The position numbers and the translations under genes are program-made. From the NCBI GenBank assembly GCA_028583415.1, contig CM053270.1, forward strand, positions 63,229,517 to 63,293,516: a stretch of DNA of 64,000 nucleotides, written 5' to 3'. The DNA comes from Protea cynaroides (taxonomy: Eukaryota; Streptophyta; Magnoliopsida; Proteales; Proteaceae). Shown here piece by piece: positions 23,986 through 37,300 of the stretch (positions are counted from its first letter, which is position 1; each line of letters opens with the position of its first letter). Under the pieces are notes generated by a model. That model did no database searches and was not told the origin of the DNA. It saw nothing but the letters and a program-made list of their open reading frames with translations.

Positions 23986-25404
23986 TTGGGAGATAGTTTT
24001 AGAAGACATGCGAGTATTTTCGCCATTTTAAAAAGAGAATGTTGTATGAAAGAAGGCAAGGATAAATTTGTCATTTAAAAAATATTTTTAAAAAAGTAAT
24101 ATTATTTGATTGTCAATCGAGTGTAACGTTATGAGCTGGCATGCATGTTGGAAATACAAGAGGAAGTGTTCCATGCAATGGTAATAATTAAATATTCATT
24201 AAAAAATTTGAATAAATAATTAAATATTTATTAAAATATAATTAAATATTTATTAAAAGATTTGATTAACTGATAAATTGACATTCTTTAGAGTTAGTGT
24301 TAGGTAAAGAAATATTGATCACAAAAGTACATATGCTTACGTGGAAATGTGGTAGATTAGCATTCTTTAGTAAAGCTTTCTTAATTGTTTCCCATATGTT
24401 GATTGATACGTAACTATCTTTATAACAAAGGTCAAAGGAATCCACTTATAAACTATTAAAATTTAAGGAAAAAAGATAATTTTATCATCAAAATTTTAAA
24501 AAATTATAGATAGAAAAAGAAAGTATGAAAAAAGGAAAAAAATCAGCTACCCCTTAAAATAGTTTCGAAACATCACCTATTATTCACACTTTTCAAAAAA
24601 CATTAACTACACCAAAATAACTGACGGAGGTGACGGAAATCAACGTTAGACAGTTTTACTCTTTATGTTATTAATTTGAAAATTATAAAAACTAGTAAAA
24701 TTACTAATATAACATTATTCTTTTTTTTTTTTTTTTGTCTCTTTCTTCTTTTATTTCTAGTTTTGATCTTTCTTCGACAAACCCCTCCTCGAAAGCAAGA
24801 GAAATCATCTCATAACTATTTTCTGGTTCAAGGTCCCCCTGATTTCGACTCTTCCATTGTCTATATTCTTATATTCGCCATTCTTCTCTTCATTACCATC
24901 AAAGGTTTGATTGGGATTATGACAGCGGGAGAAATAGATGCTAGAGCCGGATATGAAATCCCTCTTGTGATTTTACATATATGGTAGAAAAAAAAACCTT
25001 TAATTGCAAAAACAGATTTCTAAACTGCAACAATAACCATTTCCAATTACAGGACCCAAGAAGAAGTGATGGCTGGAGTGGATGATAAGGTCCTGCAGTC
25101 CAACCCGGTCTTAGCCTACTCCAGTAACCACCAAGGTGGGTGCAGGTGGTTGTTTTGTAGTGATCAAAGTGAATGCGCAGGAAACAAGCCTCCACAAGTC
25201 ACCTGAACTTCCGTCAGAAAATTAGAAGTACAGAAGCAATTGAACCGAATGGAAATTGTGTTTCCTGAGATGGAAATTAAATCATTGTCCTCACAGCGTC
25301 GCCCTTCCAGCGGCCTTTTTAATGCTTTTTGAACATGTCCTTGCTTTCAAGTAAAAAACCCTAATATTTCCTATTCCAATAGCCAAATCCAAGTTTTTTG
25401 GTTT

Positions 25405-25631
25405 AGTCGCCTCCCAATGGTTTGGGAGGACAGTGGCAACCTTCTTTGGATGGTTGCCACATGGCTCTCGATGAATCTGAGACCCACGTTCGAGCCGATA
25501 TCCAGTCGATAAGCCAAGCCGACAGGGGAGTGTCGGCTCGGACGTGGGTCTCAGATTCACCAAGAGCCACGTGACAACCATCCAAGGAACCGTCCTCCCA
25601 GAATGACTGGGAGGAGACGATGTGAATCCTC
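25405..25631. mobile_element. Fold-back element with GGATGG..CACGTGG arms
   Basis: Two arms fold on each other: CTCCCAATGG...GGATGGTTGCCACATGG...GAATCTGAGACCCACGT and its near-complement ending CCATCC...GGGAGGAGACGATGTGAATCC. The flanking GTTTTTTGGTTT (25393-25404 and 25632-25643) is a 12-bp direct repeat that could be the target duplication. Related copies are at about 9290, 42060, 42805, 56110 and 63745. It is inserted inside the MULE at 24534-26498. Confidence 0.7.
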
Positions 25632-25693
25632 GTTTTTTGGTTTCTCCAAACCAATTGATTTCTATGTATTTTTCTACCTAATTATCCAATATC

Positions 25694-25744
25694 AGCAGGA
25701 ATTAGGAATTTTTTTTTTTTTTGTGGTAAAAGCAGGAATTAGGA
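25694..25744. mobile_element. Poly(A)-stub micro-insertion, 14-bp target duplication
   Basis: AGCAGGAATTAGGA at 25694-25707 is repeated at 25731-25744. The 23-bp insert is a T-run ending GTGGTAAA, i.e. TTTACCAC plus poly(A) on the minus strand. Same design as 23938-23985. Confidence 0.68.
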
Positions 25745-26697
25745 TTTAAACATGGTTTGAGGAATGGTTTTAGAAACAAAAGGAAACCCATCTCTCTCTT
25801 TGTTTTCTGTTTTTTCAATGGGAGAGAATGAAGGACCCAATTGGTCTTTTTCGTCGAATTTTGATTCCTGAATTGTGAAAATCGATCAATAATCTCCAAA
25901 TGCCGGATTCAGAAGGACTCAAGAAGCCCAACTGGAGAAAGGCCAAGAAGAGATCCCAATCTCTTTTGCCATATTTGACGATCTGCTGTTCTCCAACTAT
26001 TGGATCTGATGGTGATTTTTTTGGGATTTCCTGTCCAGTTCCTGAGCTGGGTTTTTTCTTCTTCTAGGGTTGTCTGTGCCTTGAGGATGAGGAGGAGGCA
26101 GAGACGACGATGCAGCTTCATTTCTCTCCTAGCATGAAAAGCATCACGATCTCGAGCAGCAATGGGTTTCTTGACTTCATGAAGATCAAGGTCGCAACTC
26201 CCCACGTCTCTTATTTTCTCATCTTTCTTCGGTTGAAGTCGGGACTCGGACTTACCATTTGGGGGTGTAGGGTCAATTAACTGAAGGAGGGTAAAAACGT
26301 CTTTCAACTTAATTTTAAGGTATTATTGTTCAATTCAAATTCGCTTTTGAATGACATCAGCAATTAACGGGATTTGTTAAACGGAGTAGATCCATTTGAT
26401 TAATGGTGGTAAACATTTAAATGGTAATTAATGTTATTTGAAAGGTACGAGTAGTAGGTGATATTTTGAAACTATTATGGGGGGTAACTGATTTTTTCTA
26501 TAAAAAAAGGATTACACATCACTTTCCAAGAAACCTAAGAAAGACATCATAAATAGAGATGGGTATTGTTTTAATAATTATAGAAGTGATAATTTAATTT
26601 ATTTAAAGATCCAGTTTTTATACATAGGATGTATACATATAAGGTCATGCATCGGGCCCTTTGTCCATTAGAGATGATAGATTTAGTATTATACAGG

Positions 26698-27313
26698 TGG
26701 AGATCATCTCTTGTTGTTCTGTCGTCCAACCGTCATAGGACAGGTTAGGCTACATTTGCATGCGTGTCAACCACCCTAGCTCGTTCGATGGATGGTTGGA
26801 GCAACTGGGCGATAGGAAACAAGCCCTATCACTCGATGATAGAAACCACGATCTTATATATGCATATTTACACAAAACTATTCGTCCCCTATTAAATGAA
26901 GATCTGATATGCTGACTGTGTATATACACAGACCCAAATCGTCTCTGGTGGCTCAGTTCATCAAGCGCACATACCCATATGTCGATACTCACACCGAGGT
27001 GAAAGTCAGCCTTGCGATTACAACTGACACTGTCAACGATGGGAAGATTGTCTCTTGTTGTCCAGTTGTCTAATCGTCCATCGAACAAGCTGGATTGCAT
27101 TGACATGCGTGTCAAATATCTCAGTCCATCCAATGAACGGTTGGAGCCACTGAACGATAGGTAACAAGCCAATTTAATGAAGAGCTGATATGCTGACCAT
27201 GTATATACAGGGATGACGGACCCAAATCATCTCCGGTGACCCAGTTCACCAGGCACAATTACCCATGTATCGATACACATATCAGATGAAAACCAACCGT
27301 GCGAAAACCGTCA
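26698..27313. repeat. Diverged direct duplication (~340- and ~270-bp units)
   Basis: Unit 1 (about 26698-27039) and unit 2 (about 27040-27313) share, in order, GAT(C/T)(A/G)TCTCTTGTTG, CATGCGTGTCAA, GGTTGGAGC, GATAGG(A/T)AACAAGCC, AAT(G)AAGA(T/G)CTGATATGCTGAC, GTATATACA, GACCCAAATC and (T/C)CAGTTCA. Unit 2 lacks a block of roughly 65 bp present in unit 1. No protein function can be assigned. Confidence 0.7.
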
Positions 27314-28067
27314 TCATCTTTATTTAATGAACAAAAACTCTTTAATAAAGGATTACAAGTTACCAATGCAATCACACTCATAATGTCATTGGAATCCAAC
27401 GCAAATCCAAGACAAATCCAAAATTTTTTTCTCATCTCTTTAAGATTAAATAAAACCATTCAACCTTCACATCATTTCTTCTTCAACACATTCCATGTTC
27501 CTCTCATGATCTTCATCTCAAGATATACGCTCGTAACTCAGTATATCCATTTCCCAAGATAATAATATTCTCAAGATCTTATATGTCATCCTTCTCTTTC
27601 ATTCCACTTGGTAACTTTTTGATCTTTTTCCCGATCTATAGTTATCAAGTGAGTGTGAATTTAATTCACACTAGGCCACTAGGAGTATAATCTGTAAGCT
27701 ATTTATAGAAGAAATGGATCTAGTGATTACCCAACTGATTTCAAGACATTAAACCCCAAAAAGGTCTGATCTGCATTTAATTCATGACCAATGCAACAAG
27801 GTTTTCTGGATTGAGTTGATTGCAAGCTCGCAGAGCTGCATCGGCAATCTGCAGTGGCTCGTAAAACGAATCCAGCAGGTCTGGTTTGTTTTGGATTGTT
27901 TTTCTTTTCTGGGTCTGTTTCAGATTTTAGTTTTAGCTTTCTTCTTGTCTCGTTCTGGTACGTTGTATGCTCAAAGGTGGAGAAATAGATACAAACACCG
28001 GATTCTCTTTCTACCACCTCCTTCCTTTCTTTCTCTCTGCCTTTTCGGTTTTCGGGTTCTTTTGTTA

Positions 28068-28389
28068 ATGAAATTCGTTTTTGTTTCCATATGCAATGTG
28101 TCTACAGATCCTCTTTCGAGTAACCATTGTATTTATCGCTCGGCCTTGTCATTTTTGCATAATTTGATTGCATCCATCAAAACCAGATGGTGAAATGCTC
28201 GTCAGAGGATACAGAGGATTCTTCTCTCTCTGCCTAGACCTTTATCCACAACACCGACTCGCAGTTTTCGATCCTCGTAACCACCGACGGATCACTTACA
28301 GTAATTGGTCTGAGTTTTATTCTCAGCGGGCTTTCTTCTCCGGCGATGTATACCTTTCTGAGCTCATTTCAGCATTTGCCCGTCTTTGA
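28068..28389 (+). promoter_or_regulatory. Upstream ORFs in the putative ABCC leader
   Basis: Three upstream ATGs precede the ABCC start: 28068 (41-codon ORF ending 28193), 28187 (short ORF beginning MVKCSSED) and 28195 (64-codon ORF ending 28389, which overlaps the main ATG at 28346 in another frame). If the transcript starts upstream of 28068, scanning ribosomes would meet all three, which commonly lowers main-ORF translation. The transcription start is not known, so this is inference. Confidence 0.35.
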
Positions 28390-31300
28390 ACGCTTATCAA
28401 TTTCGATCCATTTAGCTCTTGTTCTTCTCTTTCTCTTCTTCGCATCGGTCAGGCGGATAGTCGCTTGTGTCTCCCGGATTCGTCTCATCAAGGAGGACCC
28501 AACGAATGCAAATTCGATTCCTGTTGGTCGTCAAACTGAAGATGCAACGCACAATGTTGCTATTGGTACGGGTTTCAAAGCTTCCGTCTTCTGCTGTTTC
28601 TATGTTCTGTTTCTTCAAGTTTTGGTGTTAGGGTTTGATGGCACGGGCTTAATTAGAAACAGAGCAAATGGGAAGAGCAAGGATTGGTCCCTTCTTTACT
28701 TGCCTGCTGCTCAAGCTTTAGCTTGGTTCGTATTGAGCTTTTCAGCTTTTTCCTGTAAATTCAAGGCTTTGGAGAAATTTCCTTTCTTGCTGAGGATATG
28801 GTGGTTTGTGTCCTTCATTCTCTGTTTGTATTCTCTGTTTGTTGATGGTAAAGGGTTGTGGATACACGGCTCTAAGTTCTTGAATTCACATGTTGTAGCT
28901 AACTTTGCTGCTACTCCTGCCCTGGCTTTCCTCTGTTTTATTGCTGTTGGAGGTGCCACGGGTATACAGATTCACAGAGACCCCAGTCTTCGAGAGCCAT
29001 TGCTAGTCGAAGAGGAAGAAGAAGCAGGGTGCCTTAGGGTAACCCCATATAACGATGCTGGGGTCTTTAGTCTGCTCACACTTTCTTGGTTGAACCCAAT
29101 CCTGTCTGTGGGTTCAAAAAGGCCACTTGAGCTCAGGGATATCCCTCTTCTGGCACCGAAAGATCGAGCCAAGGCTAATTATAAGGTTTTGAATTCGAAT
29201 TGGGAGAAATTGAAGCAAGAGAATCCCTCTAAGCAGCCTTCATTAGCTTGGGCAATTTTGAAGTCGTTCTGGAAGGAGGCAGCCTGTAATGCTGTATTTG
29301 CTGGCTTGAATACTCTAGTTTCGTATGTGGGTCCTTTTCTGATCAGCTACTTTGTGGAATACTTGGGGGGAAATCAGACATTTCATAATGAAGGTTATGT
29401 TCTGGCAGCGGTCTTCTTCACGGCCAAGCTGGTGGAGACAATTACTACCAGGCAATGGTATCTTGGAGTAGACATATTGGGCATGCACGTGAGGGCAGCT
29501 CTTACGGCCATGGTGTACCGGAAGGGACTGAGGCTCTCGAGTGCAGCCAGGCAGAGCCACAGCAGTGGCGAGATTGTAAACTACATGGCTGTGGATGTGC
29601 AGAGAGTAGGTGATTACTCGTGGTACCTCCATGACTTATGGATGCTCCCACTGCAAATAATTCTTGCTCTAGCTATTCTGTATAAAAATGTGGGGATAGC
29701 CTCAGTTGCAACACTGATTGCCACCATTATCTCCATTATTGTTACTGTTCCTCTTGCAAAAATGCAAGAAGAGTTTCAGGACAACTTGATGGCTGCCAAG
29801 GATGAAAGGATGAGGAAGACTTCTGAGTGTCTAAGGAACATGAGGATTCTCAAATTGCAAGCATGGGAGGACCGATACCAAGTGATGCTGGAGGAGTTGC
29901 GGCATGTGGAATTCAAGTGGCTTCGGAAAGCACTCTACTCCCAGGCTTTCATTACATTCATCTTTTGGGGCTCCCCTATCTTTGTTGCTGTCGTCACTTT
30001 CGGTACTTCTATACTTTTGGGTGGTCAGCTTACGGCAGGAGGTGTTCTTTCTGCTCTTGCCACCTTCAGGATCCTCCAAGAGCCTCTAAGAAATTTTCCT
30101 GACTTGGTCTCAATGATGGCGCAAACAAAGGTTTCTCTTGATCGTATTTCTGGATTCTTGCAGGATGAAGAATTGCAGGAAGATGCTACTTTTGTTCTCC
30201 CTAGGGGACTGACAAACATTGCAATTGAGATTAAAGATGGTGAATTTGGCTGGGACCCTTCCTCCCTGAGGCCAACATTATCAGGAATACGGATGAGAGT
30301 TGAGAAGGGTATGCGTGTGGCTGTTTGTGGCATGGTTGGTTCTGGAAAGTCAAGCTTCCTTTCTTGCATCCTTGGAGAGATACCCAAAATCTCTGGTGAA
30401 GTAAGTTCCTTAATCAAAAGGGTAGTCTCATTTCTTAATTTTGTTTCTGTTAATTTATGAAAGCCTTCTATTTTTCCATTGATATTAAGAGTAGAGCATC
30501 TTTAATGTTTCCTGTTGGTATTTAGGTTAGAACATGTGGGTCTGTAGCTTATGTTTCTCAGTCAGCCTGGATACAGTCGGGAAACATAGAAGACAATATT
30601 CTTTTCGGCAGCCTTATGGATAAAGCCAGGTACAAGAATGTCCTTCATGCTTGTTCATTGAGAAAGGATTTGGAGCTCCTCCCGCATGGAGACCAGACCA
30701 TCATTGGTGATAGAGGCATTAATCTTAGTGGGGGCCAAAAGCAAAGGGTACAGCTTGCGAGGGCACTTTATCAAGATGCAGACATTTATTTGCTTGATGA
30801 TCCTTTCAGTGCAGTGGATGCACATACAGGATCAGAATTATTTAAGGTTGAACACACTGAACCCCTTTTATATTTCTGCCTTGTGATACTCTGTAAGTGA
30901 TGAATACATCATAATCTTTACTATGATATTAACTACATGTGGAATTTGATGTCGTAGGAGTACATATTGACGGCTTTGGCTAGTAGGACTGTTGTTTTTG
31001 TGACACATCAAGTTGAGTTTCTGCCAGCTGCAGATCTAATATTGGTAAGGAACGCTCTGTTTCTTTATTTTTTGTGTTTTATGTTTTATATCAATATTTT
31101 ACTTTTGTTATTTTATGGAATGTAAATTGCGATTACGAGGTTTCTGAGGCTTTACATCATGTGCTCAAGTTAGCTTCTGTTAATTTCTCTTCCTCCAATG
31201 TCGAGTGAAAAGAAAAATAGAAAAGTGTATAATCTATTTGTATTGAATCTCAAGGGTTGAGAAGGTTAGTTACTAGTAATTTAAGAGAACATTATTTACA

Positions 31301-34300
31301 CACTCTATATTGTTGCCTCAACTCAAGGGGGCATGTGATCCTTCTTTTGACTCTCCCAGAAGATTGATATATGTAAATGCTTAGGCTAATACTAATATAT
31401 TCTCATTGTTGTCTTCATTTCAGTTGAATCTGATGTGAAGGGATGCAATTTTTTGTCTTTCCATTAGCTGACTCTCTAGACAATCCATATGAAATTGACT
31501 CCTTGAATGACATTTGAATTGAATCATGCTTTATGGGTTTTTCCGCTCATGCAAAGTAGGCATGTACCTAATTCTCATTTAAATGCTGATGATAACACAC
31601 ATCCTTCTTGAGCCCTATGGTGTTGAGAATCGGTTAACTGTCAAAGTGTGTATTGGTTGACTTGTATGCATGAACTTCTGATCTTCATTCAGTTTTTAAT
31701 CATATCAAAAGAGGTGGCTTTTCTGGACGATGTTACTTAGAAAATAACATATGTGCTAGGATTTATAGTTTTCAAGTAATTCTAATAAATATCTTGGACC
31801 TCCATTTGTGTAGGTCCTTAAGGAGGGTCATATCATACAGGCTGGAAAATATGAAGATCTTCTGCAAGCTGGAACTGATTTCAACAAATTAGTTTCAGCT
31901 CATCATGAAGCAATTGAAGCTCTGGATATTCCTGTACGCTTATCTGATGAACATAATAGGAATGTTCCTCTTTCTGGTTCTATTATGTTTAGTAAAAAAT
32001 GTGATTCAACTGCAAATAATATGAGCGACTTAGCAAAGGATGTGGTTGAAAATGAACCGCCATCAGACTTGAAAGCTATTAAGGAAAAGAAGAAAGCAAA
32101 ACGCTCAAGGAAAAAGCAGCTCGTTCAGGAAGAGGAACGTGAAAGGGGGAAAGTTAGCATGAAGGTGTACTTCTCATATATGGCCGCGGCATATAAAGGT
32201 TTATTGATCCCACTCATTATTCTTGCGCAGACGTTATTTCAAGTGCTTCAAATAGCCAGCAGCTGGTGGATGGCTTGGGCAAATCCACAAACTAAGGGAG
32301 ACCATCCTAAGACTAGTAGTATGGTCCTTCTTGTAGTTTATATGGCCCTTGCTTTTGGGAGCTCTTGGTTTGTATTTGTTAGAGCTGTTCTGGTGGCCAC
32401 ATTTGGTCTGGAAGCAGCACAAAAGTTGTTTGCAAAGATGCTTAGAAGTGTCTTTCGTGCACCGATGTCTTTCTTTGACTCTACCCCAGCCGGACGGATC
32501 TTGAATCGTGTAAGTATTCTGCTGTCACTTTAAAGTAAAACTCTTCTACTCAGAAACCCTTAGAAGATTTAAACAAGATGTAGAATGATCCCTCTTTTCC
32601 TCCTTTCTTTCTTATTGTCTAATTCATGTAATTTATGAACTACCAGGTGTCTGTAGATCAAAGTGTTGTGGATCTTGATATTCCTTTCAGACTTGGTGGA
32701 TTTGCATCAACAACAATACAACTTCTTGGCATAGTTGGTGTAATGACAAAAGTAACCTGGCAAGTCTTGCTTTTAGTTGTCCCATTGGCCATTGCATGCT
32801 TGTGGATGCAGGTAATGTCCTTTTTCTTCCCCTGTTGGTAAAATCTGAACCCAAATCAGTTATCTACAAACTTACAAATTTAATAAGAAAGACTGGTCGT
32901 TCTTGGGCAGATCCCGCTCCTAAACTAAACATAAGGGAGGGGGCATTCAGAGAAAATATGTGCACTACTGCTGTAATTTTGAACTTCTATTTCTTTGATG
33001 TGCTGCTTCCATTCATGTCAATTAATTTGGATCTTGTACAATCTTTTGTAATTTGTGAAACTCTGCAAAATGGCACGGGGGCCGGGCCAACTGATTCATT
33101 GTTTTGCACTTCCTCCTTAGTAGTAATCATTTGCACGAGAGCAATAATACACTGAGTTATCACTCCCGTCCCCCTTCCCAAAGTGTGGTTGTTTGAACAG
33201 TGATCAGAATTTCTAGCTTCTGGAGGCATTAAATTGCTGATCTAAAATGTCCCTACTATTGGAGACCCTTTCGATGTCATTTACACAGTTCCTTTTCCCA
33301 CATCAGCTTGATGACCAACAGAGTGGAGTGATTATAATTTATGAATTTTACGTGTAAAGTAAAATTTCAATTAAATCTTAAAATAAAAATCCATTAAATA
33401 TAACTTAATTAAAAATATACAGATTGATTACCTACTTAAATTAAATTTAAAATTCTGAGGGTATTGCATCATTATACTCAATTATCACATATTAAGTGGT
33501 CTGCATGTGATGGAATTCTGAAGCATATTTCAAACATTATGGTTGCAGTTATATCAATTTAAAAATTTTGGTCTGTGAATGCAGAAATACTACATGGCTT
33601 CATCACGAGAACTCGTTCGCATAGTTAGCATACAGAAATCTCCAATCATCAATCTTTTTGGGGAGTCAATTGCTGGAGCAGCTACAATTAGAGGCTTTGG
33701 GCAAGAAAAGCGGTTCATGAAGAAGAACTTATATCTTCTTGATTGTTTTGCTCGTCCCTTCTTCTGTAGCCTCGCTGCCATTGAATGGCTGTGCTTGCGC
33801 ATGGAATTACTATCAACTTTTGTATTTGCCTTCTGCATGACTTTGCTTGTGAGCTTCCCACATGGAACCATTGATCCAAGTGTGTAATACTTTCCCAACT
33901 TGATCTTAGTCTTTGATGTCTTCTAATGCTACATGAAATTTGCTATCTGAAACTATACTTTTTATGGTTATCTCAGGTGTTGTTCCACTGTTAATTGTCT
34001 TAAAACATATTTTTACCTGTGTATGGTACAGAGAAGCCATGTAGCCACACTTAAAATTTTTGGGGCAAGACTCAGATGATGATTATGTTACTTTCATACG
34101 ATAACAGCTTTAATTTTTGTGGAACTTCTTAGGAAGTTGCCATTTTGTTTGATAATCACTGCTTCTTACTCTATATAGGTATGGCTGGTCTTGCTGTTAC
34201 ATATGGCCTTAATTTGAATGCACGGTTATCACGCTGGATACTGAGCTTTTGCAAGCTTGAAAATAAAATTATATCAATTGAACGTATTCATCAGTACTGT

Positions 34301-37300
34301 CAAATCCCAAGTGAAGCTCCAGCTATTATTGAGAACTCTCGCCCTCCCTCTTCCTGGCCAGAGAATGGCACCATTGAATTGATTGATCTGAAGGTATGTA
34401 GTCAGTTTCTCTTCAGTGTGCATTTCAATTCTAGGATGAAGTTTAAATATTCCACCTAGAAATGTTGCAAAAGATATGATGACATTCTATTTTAATGCTA
34501 TATTGGTACTGGAACAAACAGCTGGAACCTATCTTTTCATAAGAATATATTTTGTCACAAGACTTTTTAGCATTGAGTTGGTGTTTTGTTCCTACCAGTT
34601 ATTCAGGTTCACAGATAAAATACATTCTGGTGCTGGTCTCTTTGCTACAAACAAGTCAGTTAACTATGGACAACAATTAGTATTTATGGCTATTTTAACC
34701 AGGAAGCAAGTGCCTTATGTAATGGACTAGAATATTGACCAAGGCTAGTGCTTTGCTGGTTAACAGTGACTAGAAGACCAGTTTTCATGGGGGAAAAAAA
34801 AGAGATAATAAAATACAATTATGTAGCCAAGACAAACTATTTTGTGATATCTCCCTTTCAAGTGACCTATAGACAATGCAAATGGGAAAAGCTTTGTCTG
34901 ATGCATATTATAACTGGAATAATCCCTTGACCAACTTGTATTAACTTGATATATGCTCTATTGATTTGCTTGGAGATTTTAAGCACAATTCATTGACTGA
35001 GAAGTGCATGAGAGACTGATTTTCTTATGCTTACACCTAAAACTTTGCAGCTATACTTGGTGCGTGAGCTTTAAGCAATTGGTTTAAATTCTTCTTCTGC
35101 TGTACCTCGTGAGCATATTATTTCCATTATAAATTGCTAAATAGTTCCACTTGTGCGTAACCAATATTAGTGCAGGCATAATGCTTGTTGGATGTGTCCA
35201 GTCCCTAAATTTCAGGGCATAGGGAGTTGTATGCAAATATAGTTAAAACTTGAAAATCTTAATGTTGTATATACACTGTTTATGAACTATATTATATGTA
35301 TCATTTCAAGTTATTAAATCCCTTTTGCCTTTTTAAAGTAAATTAATATAAAACATTCTTTCCTTTAGGCTAAAATACTATGTTACAAGTAAGCCTTATT
35401 AGATGTGCATCTGATATGCCCATATTATCTGAGGTTTACTTGGGGTTGTTATCGGGGGGAATGTGAAGGTCTGGGTACTAAACAGCCAAGGAAGCTTTTG
35501 ATTAGATGGAAGATCCAACTAATGACCTTATGTATGACCACAAATAGAACAACCAAGAGCAAAATAATGAGAATGTGACAGTAAGGGGGTTCAGACAAAC
35601 CTCTCATAGCCAGGCGGAGCATATAGAACCGTTGGACGAACAGGAGTACAATAAAAGAGTACATCTGTCACATGGTCTAATCTTTTTTATCAGTCTTATG
35701 CTATCAGAAGTCCTATTGGAAGCAAATGGAAAAGGAACACCGAGTGGGATCAAAGAAACTAGCGGACTGATCACTAAATAGATATGTAAGAAATTAGTCA
35801 TGAACCTATCTTTCATGATTTCATCTATGTAGAATCTCTAGATATTCTAGATTTATTTATTTCTATAAGAGTATTTCTTTTCTGCGGCAGCAGATAGCAG
35901 TGCAAGGGATACTAAATCTCCTCTTGAGTGTTTCACCTTGAATTGCCCTTTTATTGCTGAAATTTCTATGAGCCTTGGTTACTTGGCACTAGGTCCCATT
36001 GATAAAATATGTCCTATTGAAAATCCCATTCATAATCCTCCAGTTGGATTAATGCGTTGTCAGATTTAAAATGAAAACAGAATGTATAGGTCATTAGGAG
36101 GAGTTCAATATACATACATAAAAACAACAGCAAAACACCTTATTACCTCTGTGGGGATAAGAAAATTACATTGCTTATAGACTTCTACATCATGTTTAGT
36201 TTTATCTTTTTAGCTTCAGATGTTCATTTGTTTGTGGCTGTTTTCTCCCACTCTCCAAATAGTGGTTCTTTTAGTTTTTTCTCTTAGGGAGACTATTTTT
36301 TCCTCTTCAATTGTGGATTCTAGTTCATTGCCACTGACTGTTATGTTTATAAAAGGTCCGTTATAAGGAGAATCTTCCTATGGTCCTCCATGGTGTAACC
36401 TGCACATTTCCTGGTGGAAAAAAGATTGGGATCGTGGGCCGTACTGGAAGTGGTAAATCTACTTTGATCCAGGCTTTGTTCAGATTAATTGAACCAGCAG
36501 GTGGAAGGATAATAATGGACAGCATCGATATCTCAACGATTGGCCTCCATGACCTACGTGGTCGTCTGAGTATCATCCCACAGGATCCTACATTGTTTGA
36601 AGGTACCATTAGAGGCAATCTTGATCCCCTTGAAGAGCACTCTGATCATGAAATCTGGCAGGTAAAAGCTGTACCCTCGCATTCTCTTTTTGTCATTGAG
36701 ATGCTCATCTCAAATTTTGTTCTAATTTGGTTGTGTTGTTTTCCCTCAGGCTCTTGACAAGTCTCAACTTGGTGATATAATCCGACAAAAAGAGCAAAAA
36801 CTTGACACTCCAGGTGTGTGCCCTGCACATTTAAAAATAACCTCTATTACTATAAACCGACAATAGCAATATATGCATTCATCCAAACATATAGGGGGGA
36901 AATTGGCTATACATTTATAGCAGTATTGATAGTTTCTTTGAGGGTTTATCTGGGCTCATCAATCTTGTGTATATCATGGAAATTGGCAGTGATAGAGAAT
37001 GGAGATAATTGGAGTGTTGGGCAACGGCAACTAGTTTCACTAGGCCGGGCTTTACTGAAGCAGGCACGGATATTGGTGCTTGATGAGGCAACAGCCTCGG
37101 TTGACACAGCTACTGATAACCTCATCCAGAAGATTATCCGAACAGAGTTTAGTAATTGCACTGTCTGCACTATTGCACATCGTATACCTACCGTTATCGA
37201 CAGTGATCTGGTCCTGGTTCTTAGTGATGGTAAGTGTGGTAGTCTGAACTTGCTTGTTCCTTCCTAAACAGCTTAAAATTGTAACAGAAGATTTGCATAC

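Larger units (their letters stand above)
24534..26498. mobile_element. Mutator-like element with ~80-bp TIRs
   Basis: The left end (GAAAAAAATCAGCTACCCC...) and reversed right end (GAAAAAATCAGTTACCCCCC...) match over about 80 bp, sharing ATAGTTTC, CATCACCTA and the CTTTTCAA/CTTTCAA words. The flanks TATGAAAAAA and TATAAAAAAA agree at 9 of 10 positions. The organisation (TIR, a 'TAACTGACGG' block just inside, unrelated interior) is the same as in the elements at 5628 and 16722. Inside are a fold-back insertion (25405-25631) and a poly(T) micro-insertion (25708-25730). The interior has open frames (for example 24676-24987 plus, 25909-26307 minus) that I cannot assign to a family. Confidence 0.7.

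Noticed and set aside
25049..25206. Possible myosin-motor-like string (EEVMAGVDDKVLQSNPVL)
   Set aside because: Only 'VLQSNPVL' recalls the myosin motif that precedes EAFGNAKT, and the following residues do not fit in any frame. Not enough to call a captured exon.
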